Source of the DNA: Kitasatospora setae KM-6054
GTDB lineage: Bacteria; Actinomycetota; Actinomycetes; Streptomycetales; Streptomycetaceae
Direction of reading: 5' to 3'
Assembly: GCF_000269985.1 (NCBI RefSeq)
Contig: NC_016109.1
Location: forward strand, 186,001 to 250,000
DNA: 64,000 nucleotides
Part shown: positions 32,198 to 40,625 of the stretch, piece by piece
Position numbering within the stretch: position 1 is the first letter of the stretch
Layout of the letters: each line of letters begins with the position of its first letter
Notes under the pieces: model-generated
What the model was told of the DNA's origin: nothing
The model's input: only the letters and a program-made list of their open reading frames with translations
Database searches by the model: none
Made by a program: the position numbers and the translations under genes

Positions 32198-33328
32198 TCA
32201 GCCGACGATCGCGACCGGGGCGTCCCACGCGTTGCGGTCGACGGTGACGGTGGCGCCGTTGTAGGTCTCCTTCTGGTTGATCTGGTACTGGTGGGCGCGG
32301 CGGTGGCCGCCCCACAGGCCGCCGAACGGGAAGCTGCCGGTGGTGTCGGCGGCGCCGTCGTACTTGGCGTACCACAGGGCGTCCGGCAGGTCGGGGGCGT
32401 TCTCCCCGGCGGCCTTGGCGATGCCGGCGGCGCTGGAGGAGGCGAAGCCGTAGAACCCGGCCCAGTAGCCGGCGCCGTGCACGGCGCGGTTCCAGGACTG
32501 GACGTAGGCGAGGACGGCGTCGGCGCACGAGGTGTCGGCGGTGTTGTACGCCTCGACGTCGAGGTAGAGGGTGCTGCCGGCCCGCATGCCGAGGGCGGCG
32601 GCCTTGGCGACGGCGTCGTTGCCGTCGGCGGTGCCGAGCGGGACGGCGGTGTCGGCGGTCAGCTTCTCGGGGCTGCTGCCGGTCTGGCACGGCGGCTGGG
32701 CGCCGACGTACAGCGGGACGAGCTTCCAGCCGCCGCTGGTCACGGACTTGACCCAGTTGGCGGTGAGCTGGGGCTGGGCGCAGCCGCGGTTCTTGCCGCC
32801 GATGTAGACGGCGGCGGCGCCGTAGGGGCTGTTGCCGTACCAGGCGTTCATGGTGGCGAGGCTGGGCGCGGTGCAGGTGTCGAAGGCGAGTCCGGTGAAG
32901 GTCGCGGGCGCGGTGCCGGGCTTGGCGACGGGCGCGGCGGGCGGCGCGGTCGCGGCGCCGCCCTGGCCGTCGCCCTGCCCGGCCTGCTTCGACCCGGACG
33001 CGGACGCGGAGGCCGACGCGGAGGGCTTCGCCGAGGCGGACCCGGAGGCGCTCGCGGACGCCGACGCGGAGGCCGACCCGGACGCGCTCGCGCTGGGCGA
33101 GGCGGAGCCGCTCTCGGCGGCCGCGGGCTCGGACGCGGTGCCGTCGGTAGCGGCGGCGGTGTCGGGGGCGGTGGGCGCGGCGGCGGGGTGCCCGTCCCCG
33201 CCGCTGCCGGCGGCGGCGAGGGCGGCGGCGCCGGAGCCGATCACCAGGACGGCGGCCGCGGTGAGCAGCACGGCCCGGCGGCCCTGGGGACGGCGTCCGG
33301 ACGACTCGCGGGCGCGGCGGTGCGACAC
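32198..33328 (-). CDS. Exported DUF1906 (Rv2525c-type glycoside-hydrolase-like) protein
   Basis: This protein of about 376 residues has a signal or anchor (RRAVLLTAAAVLVIGSGAAA), a long Ser/Ala repeat linker (SASASASASG type, encoded by GGACGC-like repeats), and a C-terminal DUF1906 domain (TFTGLAFDTCTAPSLATMNA; LYLDVEAYN; WYAKYDGAAD). The fold is a TIM barrel related to lysozyme-like glycoside hydrolases, and homologues are often Tat- or Sec-exported. The start is placed at the GTG at 33328 because GGAG lies six bases upstream; the GTG at 33340 is the alternative. It probably acts on cell-wall or extracellular polysaccharide. Confidence 0.87.
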   Translation of the reverse strand: MSHRRARESSGRRPQGRRAVLLTAAAVLVIGSGAAALAAAGSGGDGHPAAAPTAPDTAAATDGTASEPAAAESGSASPSASASGSASASASASASGSASAKPSASASASASGSKQAGQGDGQGGAATAPPAAPVAKPGTAPATFTGLAFDTCTAPSLATMNAWYGNSPYGAAAVYIGGKNRGCAQPQLTANWVKSVTSGGWKLVPLYVGAQPPCQTGSSPEKLTADTAVPLGTADGNDAVAKAAALGMRAGSTLYLDVEAYNTADTSCADAVLAYVQSWNRAVHGAGYWAGFYGFASSSAAGIAKAAGENAPDLPDALWYAKYDGAADTTGSFPFGGLWGGHRRAHQYQINQKETYNGATVTVDRNAWDAPVAIVG

Positions 33329-33516
33329 GTGCTTCTCCACGGGCTGGGGCCGGCCGGGGCCGGGCCGAGAGGGATGATCTTGCGGTGTTTCCGCACACCA
33401 TAACGGGTACTTGAGGAAGTCTTTACCCTGTTGTCCGGCCGCCGGGCGGGGCCCCTAGGATGGGAGGCGAACTGTCCGAGTCGGGCGCGGGGCGGCCGTG
33501 CCGGAGGGAGTCTCCC

Positions 33517-33966
33517 ATGGAGTTGGCGGGCGTCGACCCCGAGCACGGCGAGGGTGAGGGCGACGAGTCGGGGCGGCCGCGCCGCCGCGGGCAGGGCGAG
33601 CTGGCGACCGAGGTGCTGTCGGTGCTGCACCGGGCGCCGGGGCCGGTGACGGCGTCCTGGGTGCAGGAGCAGCTGGGCGGCGAGCTGGCGTACACCACGG
33701 TGATGACCATCCTGTCGCGGCTGCTGGCCAAGCAGGCGGTGGTGCGCAGCCGGGCGGGCCGGGCGTACGTGTGGGCGGCGGCGGCGGACGCGGCGGGGCT
33801 GACGGCCCGGCGGATGCGCCGGATGCTGGACACCGAGCCCGACCGGGACGCGGTGCTGGCCTCGTTCGTGACGGCGCTGACGCCGGAGGACGAGCAGTTG
33901 CTGCGTTCGCTGCTGAACGCGGCGGAGCCCTCGCCGGGGGCCGGGGGCCGGGACGACGGGCGCTGA
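33517..33966 (+). CDS. BlaI/MecI-family repressor
   Basis: This 149-residue winged-helix repressor contains GELATEVLSVLHRAPGPVTA, then YTTVMTILSRLLAKQAVVRS, and a C-terminal dimerisation helix region. The ATG at 33517 has GGAGGGAG upstream. The downstream gene encodes an M56-like membrane peptidase four bases later. The two form a BlaI/BlaR1-like pair, of which actinomycetes have many not linked to a beta-lactamase. The repressor is probably cleaved or released when the membrane peptidase is triggered. Confidence 0.92.
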   Translation: MELAGVDPEHGEGEGDESGRPRRRGQGELATEVLSVLHRAPGPVTASWVQEQLGGELAYTTVMTILSRLLAKQAVVRSRAGRAYVWAAAADAAGLTARRMRRMLDTEPDRDAVLASFVTALTPEDEQLLRSLLNAAEPSPGAGGRDDGR

Positions 33967-33970
33967 GCGA

Positions 33971-34903
33971 ATGGGCTTCTTCGTCTTCCTCCCGCTGGTG
34001 CTGCCGCTGACCTCGCTGCCGATCGCCCGGCTGGCCGAGCACCACCTGCACCCGCGCAACGCGGTGCGGCTGCTGTCCTGGATCGGCGTGACGATGGCGG
34101 TGTGCAGCACGCTGGCGCTGGGCCTGCTGTTCGTGGTGGGCACCGCGCAGATCCCGGGCAACCCGCTGCCGGACAGCTGGTCGGACCCGGAGATCCGGAC
34201 GGCGGTGCCGTTCCACGAGGAGGTCGGCACGGCGGCGGTGGTGGGCCTGGTGACGGTGCTGACGGCCTGTTCGCGCTCGCTCCGCCGGCACCTGCGGATC
34301 CGGGCCCGGGCCCAGCGGGCGCTGGCCCCGCTGCCGTTCGACTCCGACCTGGTGGTGCTGCCCGACCCGGAGCCGTACGCGTACGCGGTGCCGGGCGAGC
34401 CGGGCCGGGTGGTGGTGTCGACGGCGATGATGGACAGCCTGGACGAGGACGAGCAGCGCGCGCTGCTCGCGCACGAGCGCTCGCACCTGGCCAACCGGCA
34501 CCACCGCTACCTGCTGGCGGCCCAACTCGCCAGCTGCGTCAACCCGTTCCTGCGCCCGCTGCAGAAGGCCGTCGGGTACGCGACCGAGCGCTGGGCGGAC
34601 GAGGAGGCCGCCGGGTCGGTGGGCGACCGCCGGCTGACCGCCCGCGCGGTGGCCCGGGCCGCCCTGGTCACCCGGGGCGGTGGGCCGGCCCCGGCGTTCG
34701 CGGCCTTCGCCGCCCCCGGCCCGGTCCCGCGCCGGGTCACCGCCCTGCTCAGCCCCGCCCTCGGCGAGGCCTGGCCGCCGGCCGCCTCGCCCGCCGGTCT
34801 GGCCGCGATGGTCGCGGCGGCGGGCACCGCGGTCTCCGCGGTCTCCGCCCTGAACGCGGCCGTCGCCCTGCTCCTCCTGGTCAAGGCCGCCACCCCCTGG
34901 TGA
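33971..34903 (+). CDS. M56/M48-type membrane metallopeptidase (BlaR1-like)
   Basis: This 310-residue membrane protein has helices at the N-terminus and C-terminus and a central zinc peptidase site HERSH (His168, His172), followed by the third-ligand helix ERWADEEA. No extracellular penicillin-binding sensor domain is present, unlike BlaR1, so the signal must be sensed by the membrane part. It is four bases downstream of the BlaI-like repressor, certainly one operon. No beta-lactamase gene is nearby. Confidence 0.9.
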   Translation: MGFFVFLPLVLPLTSLPIARLAEHHLHPRNAVRLLSWIGVTMAVCSTLALGLLFVVGTAQIPGNPLPDSWSDPEIRTAVPFHEEVGTAAVVGLVTVLTACSRSLRRHLRIRARAQRALAPLPFDSDLVVLPDPEPYAYAVPGEPGRVVVSTAMMDSLDEDEQRALLAHERSHLANRHHRYLLAAQLASCVNPFLRPLQKAVGYATERWADEEAAGSVGDRRLTARAVARAALVTRGGGPAPAFAAFAAPGPVPRRVTALLSPALGEAWPPAASPAGLAAMVAAAGTAVSAVSALNAAVALLLLVKAATPW

Positions 34904-34951
34904 CCCCCGGGTGACTCCCGGCCCCGGCGCGCTCGGCAGCCGCCGGGCCGG

Positions 34952-36580
34952 TCAGTCGACGCAGGGCACGCCGCCCGCCCTGACCGGCGGGCCCTGCATC
35001 TGCGGGGTGGCGCTGGGGCCGGGGCTCGGCTCGCCGGTGGTGCCGGTGCCAGTGCCGGCGTCGGGGGTGGCGCGGTCGGCGCCGAGGACGACCTGGACGT
35101 GGCCGGGGGCGAGCGCGCTGGAGGCGGTGGCGGTGACGCCGTAGTGGTCGGCGATCTGCCGGCCGGCGTCCTGCGCGCCCGCGCCGTACTTGACGGTGGT
35201 GGTCCGGGGGCGGGTGTCGGCGGTGCCGATCCTCCCGGCGCGGTGGCCGAGCGCGACCAGGGCCTTGGACTCCTCGGCGGCCGCGCCGGAGACCGGCGAC
35301 CCGTTGAGCACGTCGACCGTCGCCTCCGCGACCGGTGCCTCGCCCGTCCCCGCCCCGGGGCCGGAGCTCGGGCTCGCACTCGAACTCGAACCGGGGCTGG
35401 GGCTGGAGCTGGAGCTGGGGCTCGCGACGGGCACCGCCGGGTCCGCGTCGACCGGCTGGCCGAACAGCTGCTTGACGATCCGCCGCAGTTTGACCGGGTC
35501 GACCTGGTTGACCTCCTGGCCGCCGATGGTGGCGAACTTGTCGATCGGCAGGGTGTTGAACTCGACGTTGCCGCCGGTCAGGTTGGGCGCCTGCTGGACG
35601 AAGTCGAGCAGGCGCCAGCGGTCGTCGATGACCACGTCCTTCTTGACCACGTCCAGCAGCGCCTGCATCCTGCCGAGGTCGCCGAAGACGCCCTGCTGCT
35701 TGAGCTTGTACTCGACGGAGGCGATGAACGCCTGCTGCCGGTGGGTGCGGTCGAGGTCGCCGTTGGTGAGGTTGTGCCGCTGGCGGACGAAGGACAGCGC
35801 GTCGGCGGCGTTCAACTGGCTGACACCGGCCGGCAGTTGGAGTCCGGTGCCGCCGCCGGGGCGGATCACGTTGCCCTTGCTGTCGGTGATCCGGGAGACG
35901 ATCGGGTCGTCGACGGCCTTGTTCAGGCAGACCGGGATGGGTTCGAGGGCCTTGGCGATGTCGTAGAAGCCGATCAGGTTGACCTCGGCGAAGTGGTCGA
36001 TCGGGATGTCGAGCAGCTTCTGCACGGTCTGGATGGTGGCGGAGCGCCCGGCCTCCCGGCTCTGCTGCTCCAGTTCGGCGCCGCCGAGGCCCTTGGCGCG
36101 CAGCTTCTGCTCGGCGGCCTCCTTGGCGTAGCCGTACGCCTCCTTGACCTTGTGCATCCGGCCCTCGGTGCCGTCCGCGTTGTACGTCTGCACCCAGTCG
36201 TCGCGGGGGACGGACACCGCCTGTGCCTTCCCGCTGGGCGGGATGTGCAGCACGATCAGCGAGTTGGTGTTGTAGCCGCCGATCTCGCTGGAGCCGGCGT
36301 GCAGTTCGTCCTCGACGAACTGCTTGGGCAGGTCGGTGCCGTCCATGTTCTTCCGGCTGTCGAGGCCGATCAGCAGGATGTTGACGGAGGAGTCGAGGTG
36401 CTGGGGCGCGTTCTTCCGGGCCTGGTCGAGGGCGTGCGAGCGGTTGACGCCGTCGAGTTCCTTCGTGGTGTACCAGGCGAAGCCGCTGATGCCCAGGACG
36501 GCCAGCGAGAGGCCGCAGGCCAGGGTGCGGCCGGCGAGCACCCCGGCGGCCGGGCGGCGGGGGCCGCGTCGTTCAGTCAC
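34952..36580 (-). CDS. LCP-family (LytR-CpsA-Psr) cell-wall glycopolymer ligase
   Basis: This 542-residue protein starts at the GTG at 36580. A short cytoplasmic part and one membrane helix (about 18-37) lead to an extracellular LCP domain (NILLIGLDSRKN at about 68; AVSVPRDDWV; LSFVRQRHNLTNGDLDR with the conserved Arg residues). A Ser/Pro linker and a LytR_C domain (VDVLNGSPVSGAAAEESKAL) follow. LCP enzymes attach teichoic acid- or arabinogalactan-like polymers to peptidoglycan. The gene overlaps the preceding DUF6542 gene by eight bases. Confidence 0.93.
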   Translation of the reverse strand: MTERRGPRRPAAGVLAGRTLACGLSLAVLGISGFAWYTTKELDGVNRSHALDQARKNAPQHLDSSVNILLIGLDSRKNMDGTDLPKQFVEDELHAGSSEIGGYNTNSLIVLHIPPSGKAQAVSVPRDDWVQTYNADGTEGRMHKVKEAYGYAKEAAEQKLRAKGLGGAELEQQSREAGRSATIQTVQKLLDIPIDHFAEVNLIGFYDIAKALEPIPVCLNKAVDDPIVSRITDSKGNVIRPGGGTGLQLPAGVSQLNAADALSFVRQRHNLTNGDLDRTHRQQAFIASVEYKLKQQGVFGDLGRMQALLDVVKKDVVIDDRWRLLDFVQQAPNLTGGNVEFNTLPIDKFATIGGQEVNQVDPVKLRRIVKQLFGQPVDADPAVPVASPSSSSSPSPGSSSSASPSSGPGAGTGEAPVAEATVDVLNGSPVSGAAAEESKALVALGHRAGRIGTADTRPRTTTVKYGAGAQDAGRQIADHYGVTATASSALAPGHVQVVLGADRATPDAGTGTGTTGEPSPGPSATPQMQGPPVRAGGVPCVD

Positions 36581-37247
36581 GGCGGGACCTCCCGGTGCGG
36601 CCCGCCCGCCCCGCGCGGCGGGCGCGGAGCAGCCGGACGCGGAGCAGCCGGACGCCGACGGCCAGCAGGGCGGCGGCGAGGGCGGCGAGCATCCACGGGA
36701 ACTGGGCGCTGACGAGTTTCAGGCCCTCGGTACCGATCCCGGCGCCGTGGTACTTGTCGCCCCGGGCCAGGTAGTCGACGCCGCCGGCGACGGCCAGCGT
36801 GACCACCGGCGCGCCGCTGACCACCCACCACCAGCCGGCCCGGGTGGCGACCAGCGCGGCCAGCGCGGCGCCGAGCAGGGCGGCGGCCGCGTAGACGGCG
36901 CCGAGGCCGGGGGCGAGCAGTTCGTCGCCGAGCGCGCCGAGCACCGGCAGGCCGAGCGCGGGCAGCACGGCGGGCATCCGGTTCGGCGCCGTGACCTCCC
37001 GCCCGGCTTCCCGTCCGGCTTCCCGCCGGGCGGCCCGCCCCGGTCGCGCTCCCCCGTCGTCCGCCGGGGCGGCGCGGCGCTCGTCCCGGTGCGGTCCGCG
37101 CTGGGCGGGCACCGGGTGGGCGGCCGCCTCCGCGGCCGCCTCCGCCTCGGCCCGCGCGCCCGCCTGCGCCTGCTCCTGCGCCTCCGCCGGTTCGTCGCGC
37201 CACAGCGGCGCGTCGCCGCGCGTGCCCGTCGACCTTCGACCCGTCAT
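36573..37247 (-). CDS. DUF6542-type membrane protein upstream of LCP gene
   Basis: This 224-residue protein has a long Ala/Glu/Arg-rich, probably disordered, N-terminal half. It is followed by four membrane helices (VLPALGLPVLGALGDELLAP through MLAALAAALLAVGVRLL). The ATG at 37247 has GAGAGGTG upstream. It overlaps the LCP gene, so both are made together and it probably supports cell-wall polymer assembly. The family has no known biochemical role. Confidence 0.8.
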   Translation of the reverse strand: MTGRRSTGTRGDAPLWRDEPAEAQEQAQAGARAEAEAAAEAAAHPVPAQRGPHRDERRAAPADDGGARPGRAARREAGREAGREVTAPNRMPAVLPALGLPVLGALGDELLAPGLGAVYAAAALLGAALAALVATRAGWWWVVSGAPVVTLAVAGGVDYLARGDKYHGAGIGTEGLKLVSAQFPWMLAALAAALLAVGVRLLRVRLLRARRAGRAGRTGRSRRD

Positions 37248-37331
37248 CGACACCTCTCGTCCACTGCCCGTGCCGCGCCCGCGGCGTCCGACCGTTCCGG
37301 TGGACAGACGCGTGGCCGGCACCACCCGGTT

Positions 37332-37351
37332 CCTCTACACAGCTGTAGAGG
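37332..37351. promoter_or_regulatory. Inverted repeat CCTCTACA-N4-TGTAGAGG
   Basis: Perfect 8-bp arms (37332-37339 and 37344-37351) lie 85 bp upstream of the DUF6542/LCP operon, in the 290-bp gap towards the divergent SLT gene. It is the only AT-rich island in that gap. It may be an operator for either side. Confidence 0.5.
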
Positions 37352-37537
37352 TTCGAGCCAAGCACACGAATCCGCTCCGGGTACGTAAGCTCGCCCCAGG
37401 TCGTCACCCGGCGTCGGGCGACACCTGGCAGAACGCGACAGCCCGGCGGCAGGACACGGCCACCCGGCACCCCGGGGCCCGGAAGCCTCCGGCCCGGGCG
37501 GTCGGCGGACGGGCGTGACGGACGGAAGGAGTCATCG

Positions 37538-38209
37538 GTGGCGGAACGCCGCGCGAAGTGGCCGTGGGCGGTGCTGGCCCTGGCCGTCCTCGGCATCTGG
37601 GCGTACGAGCGGGTCGGCGACCCGCCCCCGTCCGCCGCCCCGGCCGCCACCCCGGCCGCCGGCGCGAGCGCCTCCCCCTCGCCCTCCCCGTCCCCGTCGC
37701 CGTCGCGGCCCCGCACCGACTACTCGCCGCCGCGCTTCGCCGCCGAGGTGAAGCGGTACGCGGCCGAGGCCGGGGTGAACCCGCAGCTGGTGATGGCCAT
37801 CCTGTACAACGAGGCGTACAAGCCGCACGGGCCGGACGTCGAGCGCTCCTGGCAGAAGATGAAGCCGGACGCCTCGTTCGGCATCGCCAACATGCACCGC
37901 GCCGCCTACGACGAGACCCGCCAGGGCCGCCCGTTCGCCGACCGCCCCTGGGAGGACCTGCCGGACGACCCGGCGCTCGCCGTCCGCGCCGCCGCCTGGC
38001 ACCTGCACGACCTGGGCGCCCAGCTCCCGGCGAAGCTCTCCGGCTCGCTGGACCGCGACGAGCTGACGGCCCTCGGCTACAACACCGGCGCGGGCAACAT
38101 GCTGCTCTTCGCCCGCGGCACCAAGCCCGGCACCGAGGCCCGCTCCTACCTGGACCGGCTGCACGACAACTGGTCCAAGTCCGCGGACACGCTGGCCGCC
38201 ACCCCCTGA
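37538..38209 (+). CDS. Membrane-anchored SLT/lysozyme-like protein
   Basis: This 223-residue protein starts at a GTG with GGAAGGAG upstream. One N-terminal membrane anchor (WPWAVLALAVLGIWAYERV) is followed by a Pro/Ser linker. The extracytoplasmic domain resembles soluble lytic transglycosylases (LVMAILYNEAYKPHG with a candidate catalytic Glu; ASFGIANMHRAAYDE; LTALGYNTGAGNM). It probably cleaves peptidoglycan near the membrane. It is divergent from the LCP operon. Confidence 0.8.
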   Translation: MAERRAKWPWAVLALAVLGIWAYERVGDPPPSAAPAATPAAGASASPSPSPSPSPSRPRTDYSPPRFAAEVKRYAAEAGVNPQLVMAILYNEAYKPHGPDVERSWQKMKPDASFGIANMHRAAYDETRQGRPFADRPWEDLPDDPALAVRAAAWHLHDLGAQLPAKLSGSLDRDELTALGYNTGAGNMLLFARGTKPGTEARSYLDRLHDNWSKSADTLAATP

Positions 38210-38327
38210 CCCTCTCCCCGACCCGGACCGGACCGGACCGGAGCAGGTCCCCGACCCCCGCCGCGGGCCGCTCGCCCGGGGCCGCTACTATGACGCTCCG
38301 TCACATCCCGGCCACCGGAGGGTCACT

Positions 38328-38906
38328 GTGTCCGACGACCTGCTCATCGCCAAGATAAGCCACGGCTTCGACCACCTCGACGCCGACGGGGACGGGCAGC
38401 TCACCGAGCGCGACCACGTCCTGATGGGGCAGTCGGTGGCGCGCTCGCTCGGGCACCCGTCCGGGTCGGCGGAGGAGGCGCGGATCGTCGACGCGTACGT
38501 GGCGATCTGGCGGGAGCTGCACCTGCCGCACCTGCCCACCGGGTCGGTCTCGATGCGCCGGGCCGACTTCCTGGCGTCCACCGCCTCGCTCGCCGACGAC
38601 CCGAAGGCCGCGGAGGCCACCCTCGGCGCCCTCGCCCGGGCCTTCCTCGCGGTCGTGGACCCGGACGGCGACGGCCGGGTCCACGCGGACGAGTTCTTCC
38701 TCTTCCAGCGCGGCCACTTCCCCCAACTGCGCCGCAGCGACGCCGACACCGCCTTCGCCCACCTGGACCGCGACGACGACGGCACGCTGGATCCCGACGA
38801 GTTCGTGAGCGCCATGATCGAGTACTGGACCAGCCGCGACCCGGAGGCCCCCGGCAACTGGTGGACCGGCAGCCCGCAGGGCGACCCGGACCCGACCACC
38901 CTCTGA
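38328..38906 (+). CDS. EF-hand calcium-binding protein (calerythrin-like)
   Basis: This 192-residue cytoplasmic protein has at least three canonical EF loops: DADGDGQLTERDH near residue 18, DPDGDGRVHADEF near 110, and DRDDDGTLDPDEF near 148. The second site is degenerate, as in calerythrin and CabB of streptomycetes. The GTG start at 38328 follows GGAGGGTC. The protein probably buffers or senses calcium. It is a single gene downstream of the SLT-like gene. Confidence 0.9.
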   Translation: MSDDLLIAKISHGFDHLDADGDGQLTERDHVLMGQSVARSLGHPSGSAEEARIVDAYVAIWRELHLPHLPTGSVSMRRADFLASTASLADDPKAAEATLGALARAFLAVVDPDGDGRVHADEFFLFQRGHFPQLRRSDADTAFAHLDRDDDGTLDPDEFVSAMIEYWTSRDPEAPGNWWTGSPQGDPDPTTL

Positions 38907-38913
38907 CCCGGCC

Positions 38914-39339
38914 TCAGCCCCGCCCGGCACCACCAGCGGCCCCAGGCCCGGGGACCCGCTCGGGCACCCGCCGGGCGGCGCGGCGCAGTTCGGCGAGTGC
39001 GTCCAGCTCCGGCGTGACCAGCGCCTCCGCGACGGGCAGCCCGGTGCCGGCCGAGGCGGCGAGCCGCTCGCGGACCTCGCGCGGGGTGCGGGGGCGCCAG
39101 CCGGCGCCCTGGCAGTAGGACGGGAACCGGACGCCGGCCCGCAGCAGCGCGGTGAGCGCCCGCCAGGCGGCCTCGTCCCGGCGGCGCGGGACCCGCAGGT
39201 GCCGCCCGGCGTCGATCAGCGGGCCCCGGCAGCGCGGGCAGAGCGCCCCGCCGCCGGCGGGCCGCTTGTAGGACGCGCGGCAGGGCGGGCAGACGTGGTG
39301 CCGGGCGGGGGCCGTCGGAGCGAAGCGCATGCCCGGCAT
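38914..39339 (-). CDS. Small zinc-ribbon protein of a multi-copy Streptomyces family
   Basis: This protein of about 141 residues has HHVCPPCRASYKRP and ALCPRCRGPLIDAG, a four-Cys zinc ribbon, followed by a basic region RRRDEAAWRALTALLRAGVR and WRPRTPREVRERLAA. Relatives are often mislabelled deoxyxylulose-5-phosphate synthase in databases; the motifs give no support for that. Starts at 39339 and 39330 are both possible. A 20-bp element at 39361-39380 lies just upstream and recurs upstream of the decayed copy next door. Confidence 0.8.
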   Translation of the reverse strand: MPGMRFAPTAPARHHVCPPCRASYKRPAGGGALCPRCRGPLIDAGRHLRVPRRRDEAAWRALTALLRAGVRFPSYCQGAGWRPRTPREVRERLAASAGTGLPVAEALVTPELDALAELRRAARRVPERVPGPGAAGGAGRG

Positions 39340-39360
39340 TCTGCTGCACCGCCGTGAGCT

Positions 39361-39380
39361 GCGGCAACGCGTTTTCCGAC
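39361..39380 (-). promoter_or_regulatory. 20-bp element GCGGCAACGCGTTTTCCGAC, copy 1
   Basis: An exact second copy is at 39696-39715. Both lie just upstream of a zinc-ribbon gene copy on the minus strand, 22 and 31 bases before the start codons. It is AT-richer than its flanks, so a shared promoter or operator is likely. Confidence 0.65.
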
Positions 39381-39381
39381 G

Positions 39382-39665
39382 TCAGCGCCGCCCTGGTCGT
39401 TCCTGCGGTTCCGGTGCGTGTCCGGGCACCGGCCGGGCGGCGCGCCGCTCGCGGACCTCGCGCGGGGTGCGGGGGCGCCGGCCGGGGCCGTCGCGGCAGC
39501 CGGAGTGGAGGGTGACACCGGCCCGCGGCAGCGCGGTGAGGGCGCGCCAGGCGGCGGTGTCGCGGCGGTGGGGGACGTGCGGCAGGTCCCGGCCGGCGTC
39601 GATCAGCGGGCCCGGCAGCGCGGGCAGACGTGGTGGCGGCCGCCCGTTCCGCCCCGGAAGCACAT
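39382..39665 (-). pseudogene. Decayed or truncated second copy of the zinc-ribbon gene
   Basis: The ATG at 39665 has a good AGGAGGG site and reads MCFRGGTGG, then RHHVCPRCRAR, then stops at 39603. Shifting by one base restores the family sequence (GPLIDAGRDLPHVPHRRDTA, WRALTALPRAGV, RRPRTPREVRER) down to the stop at 39382. Relative to the intact neighbour, about 17 residues between the two Cys pairs are lost and one G is missing in a run of G and C. Alternatively a GTG at 39663 could translate a 93-residue protein without the zinc site. A tandem duplication followed by decay is the simplest reading. Confidence 0.7.
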
Positions 39666-39695
39666 GGCATCCCTCCTGATCCGGCGTCACCACCC

Positions 39696-39715
39696 GCGGC
39701 AACGCGTTTTCCGAC
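39696..39715 (-). promoter_or_regulatory. 20-bp element GCGGCAACGCGTTTTCCGAC, copy 2
   Basis: This is an exact duplicate of 39361-39380, 31 bases upstream of the start of the decayed zinc-ribbon copy. Its conservation while the coding part decayed suggests recent duplication or a functional site. Confidence 0.65.
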
Positions 39716-39766
39716 GCCCCGCCGGGGCTGCGGGGTAGGGCGGCGCGGGGCGGGCAGACTGGCGGC

Positions 39767-40510
39767 ATGACCGATTCCCGCGCCCAGGGCATGGAGCCCG
39801 TCCCCCCGCCGGACCACGACGAGGCGCACGGCGGTGCGCTGGGCGGGCGGTTGAACTGGCTGCGGGCCGCCGTGCTCGGCGCGAACGACGGCGTGGTGTC
39901 GACGGCGGGCCTGGTGGTGGGCGTCGCGGGGGCGAACGCCTCGTCCGGCGAGCTGTTGACGGCGGGTCTGGCGGGCCTGCTGGCGGGGTCGCTGTCGATG
40001 GCGGCGGGCGAGTACGTGTCGGTGAGCACCCAGCGGGACGCGGAGCAGGCGGCGCTGGCCCAGGAGCGGCGGGAGCTGCGGCTGACGCCGGAGGCGGAGC
40101 TGGCCGAGCTGACCGGCCTGTACCAGGCGAAGGGGCTGGATCCGGAGCTGGCCCGGCAGGTGGCGGTGCAGTTGACCGCGCACGACGCGCTGGCGGCTCA
40201 CGCGGAGACCGAACTGGGCATCGATCCGGACGCGTTGACCAATCCGTGGCACGCGGCGTGGGCGTCCTTCGCGGCGTTCACGGTGGGTGCGCTGCTGCCG
40301 CTGCTGGCGATCGTGCTGCCGCCGCCCACCCACCGGGTGTGGATCACGGTGGTGGCGGTGCTGGCGGCCCTGGTGGTGACGGGCTGGGCGAGTGCCCGGC
40401 TGGGCGGCGCGGCCCCGCGCCGGGCGGTGCTGCGCAACGTGGTGGGCGGCGGCCTGGCGATGGCGGTGACGTACGCGGTCGGCGTGCTGCTGGGCGCCTC
40501 CACCGGCTGA
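39767..40510 (+). CDS. VIT1/CCC1-family transporter
   Basis: This 247-residue membrane protein of the VIT/CCC1 family moves iron or manganese across membranes. Family features are LNWLRAAVLGANDGVVSTAG in helix 1, SLSMAAGEYVSVSTQRDAEQ in helix 2, and a charged metal-binding loop (ERRELRLTPEAELAELTGLY). Three more helices follow. The ATG at 39767 is used. It is monocistronic and ends in a hairpin shared with the convergent baeRF gene. Confidence 0.93.
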   Translation: MTDSRAQGMEPVPPPDHDEAHGGALGGRLNWLRAAVLGANDGVVSTAGLVVGVAGANASSGELLTAGLAGLLAGSLSMAAGEYVSVSTQRDAEQAALAQERRELRLTPEAELAELTGLYQAKGLDPELARQVAVQLTAHDALAAHAETELGIDPDALTNPWHAAWASFAAFTVGALLPLLAIVLPPPTHRVWITVVAVLAALVVTGWASARLGGAAPRRAVLRNVVGGGLAMAVTYAVGVLLGASTG

Positions 40511-40552
40511 GCGCGCGGGGAGAACGCGCGGGGAGCGCACGGCGAACGCGCG

Positions 40553-40588
40553 GGGGCCCGCGGCCGGGAGTGTTCCGGCGCGGGCCCC
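40553..40588. terminator. GC-rich hairpin between VIT and baeRF genes
   Basis: GGGGCCCGCG (40553 on) pairs with CGCGGGCCCC (to 40588), extended by GCCGG/CCGG, between convergent genes. The rest of the 115-bp gap holds short direct repeats of GCGCGGGGAG. Confidence 0.6.
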
Positions 40589-40625
40589 TGCTGGTACGGG
40601 CGCGGGTAGGTCGGTAGCGCGCGGG

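Noticed and set aside
33000..33120. Possible CRISPR-like GGACGC repeats
   Set aside because: They encode the Ser/Ala linker of the DUF1906 protein and have no unique spacers.
38914..39339. Deoxyxylulose-5-phosphate synthase label for the zinc-ribbon protein
   Set aside because: The protein is far too short and shows only a zinc ribbon; the label is a known database carry-over.
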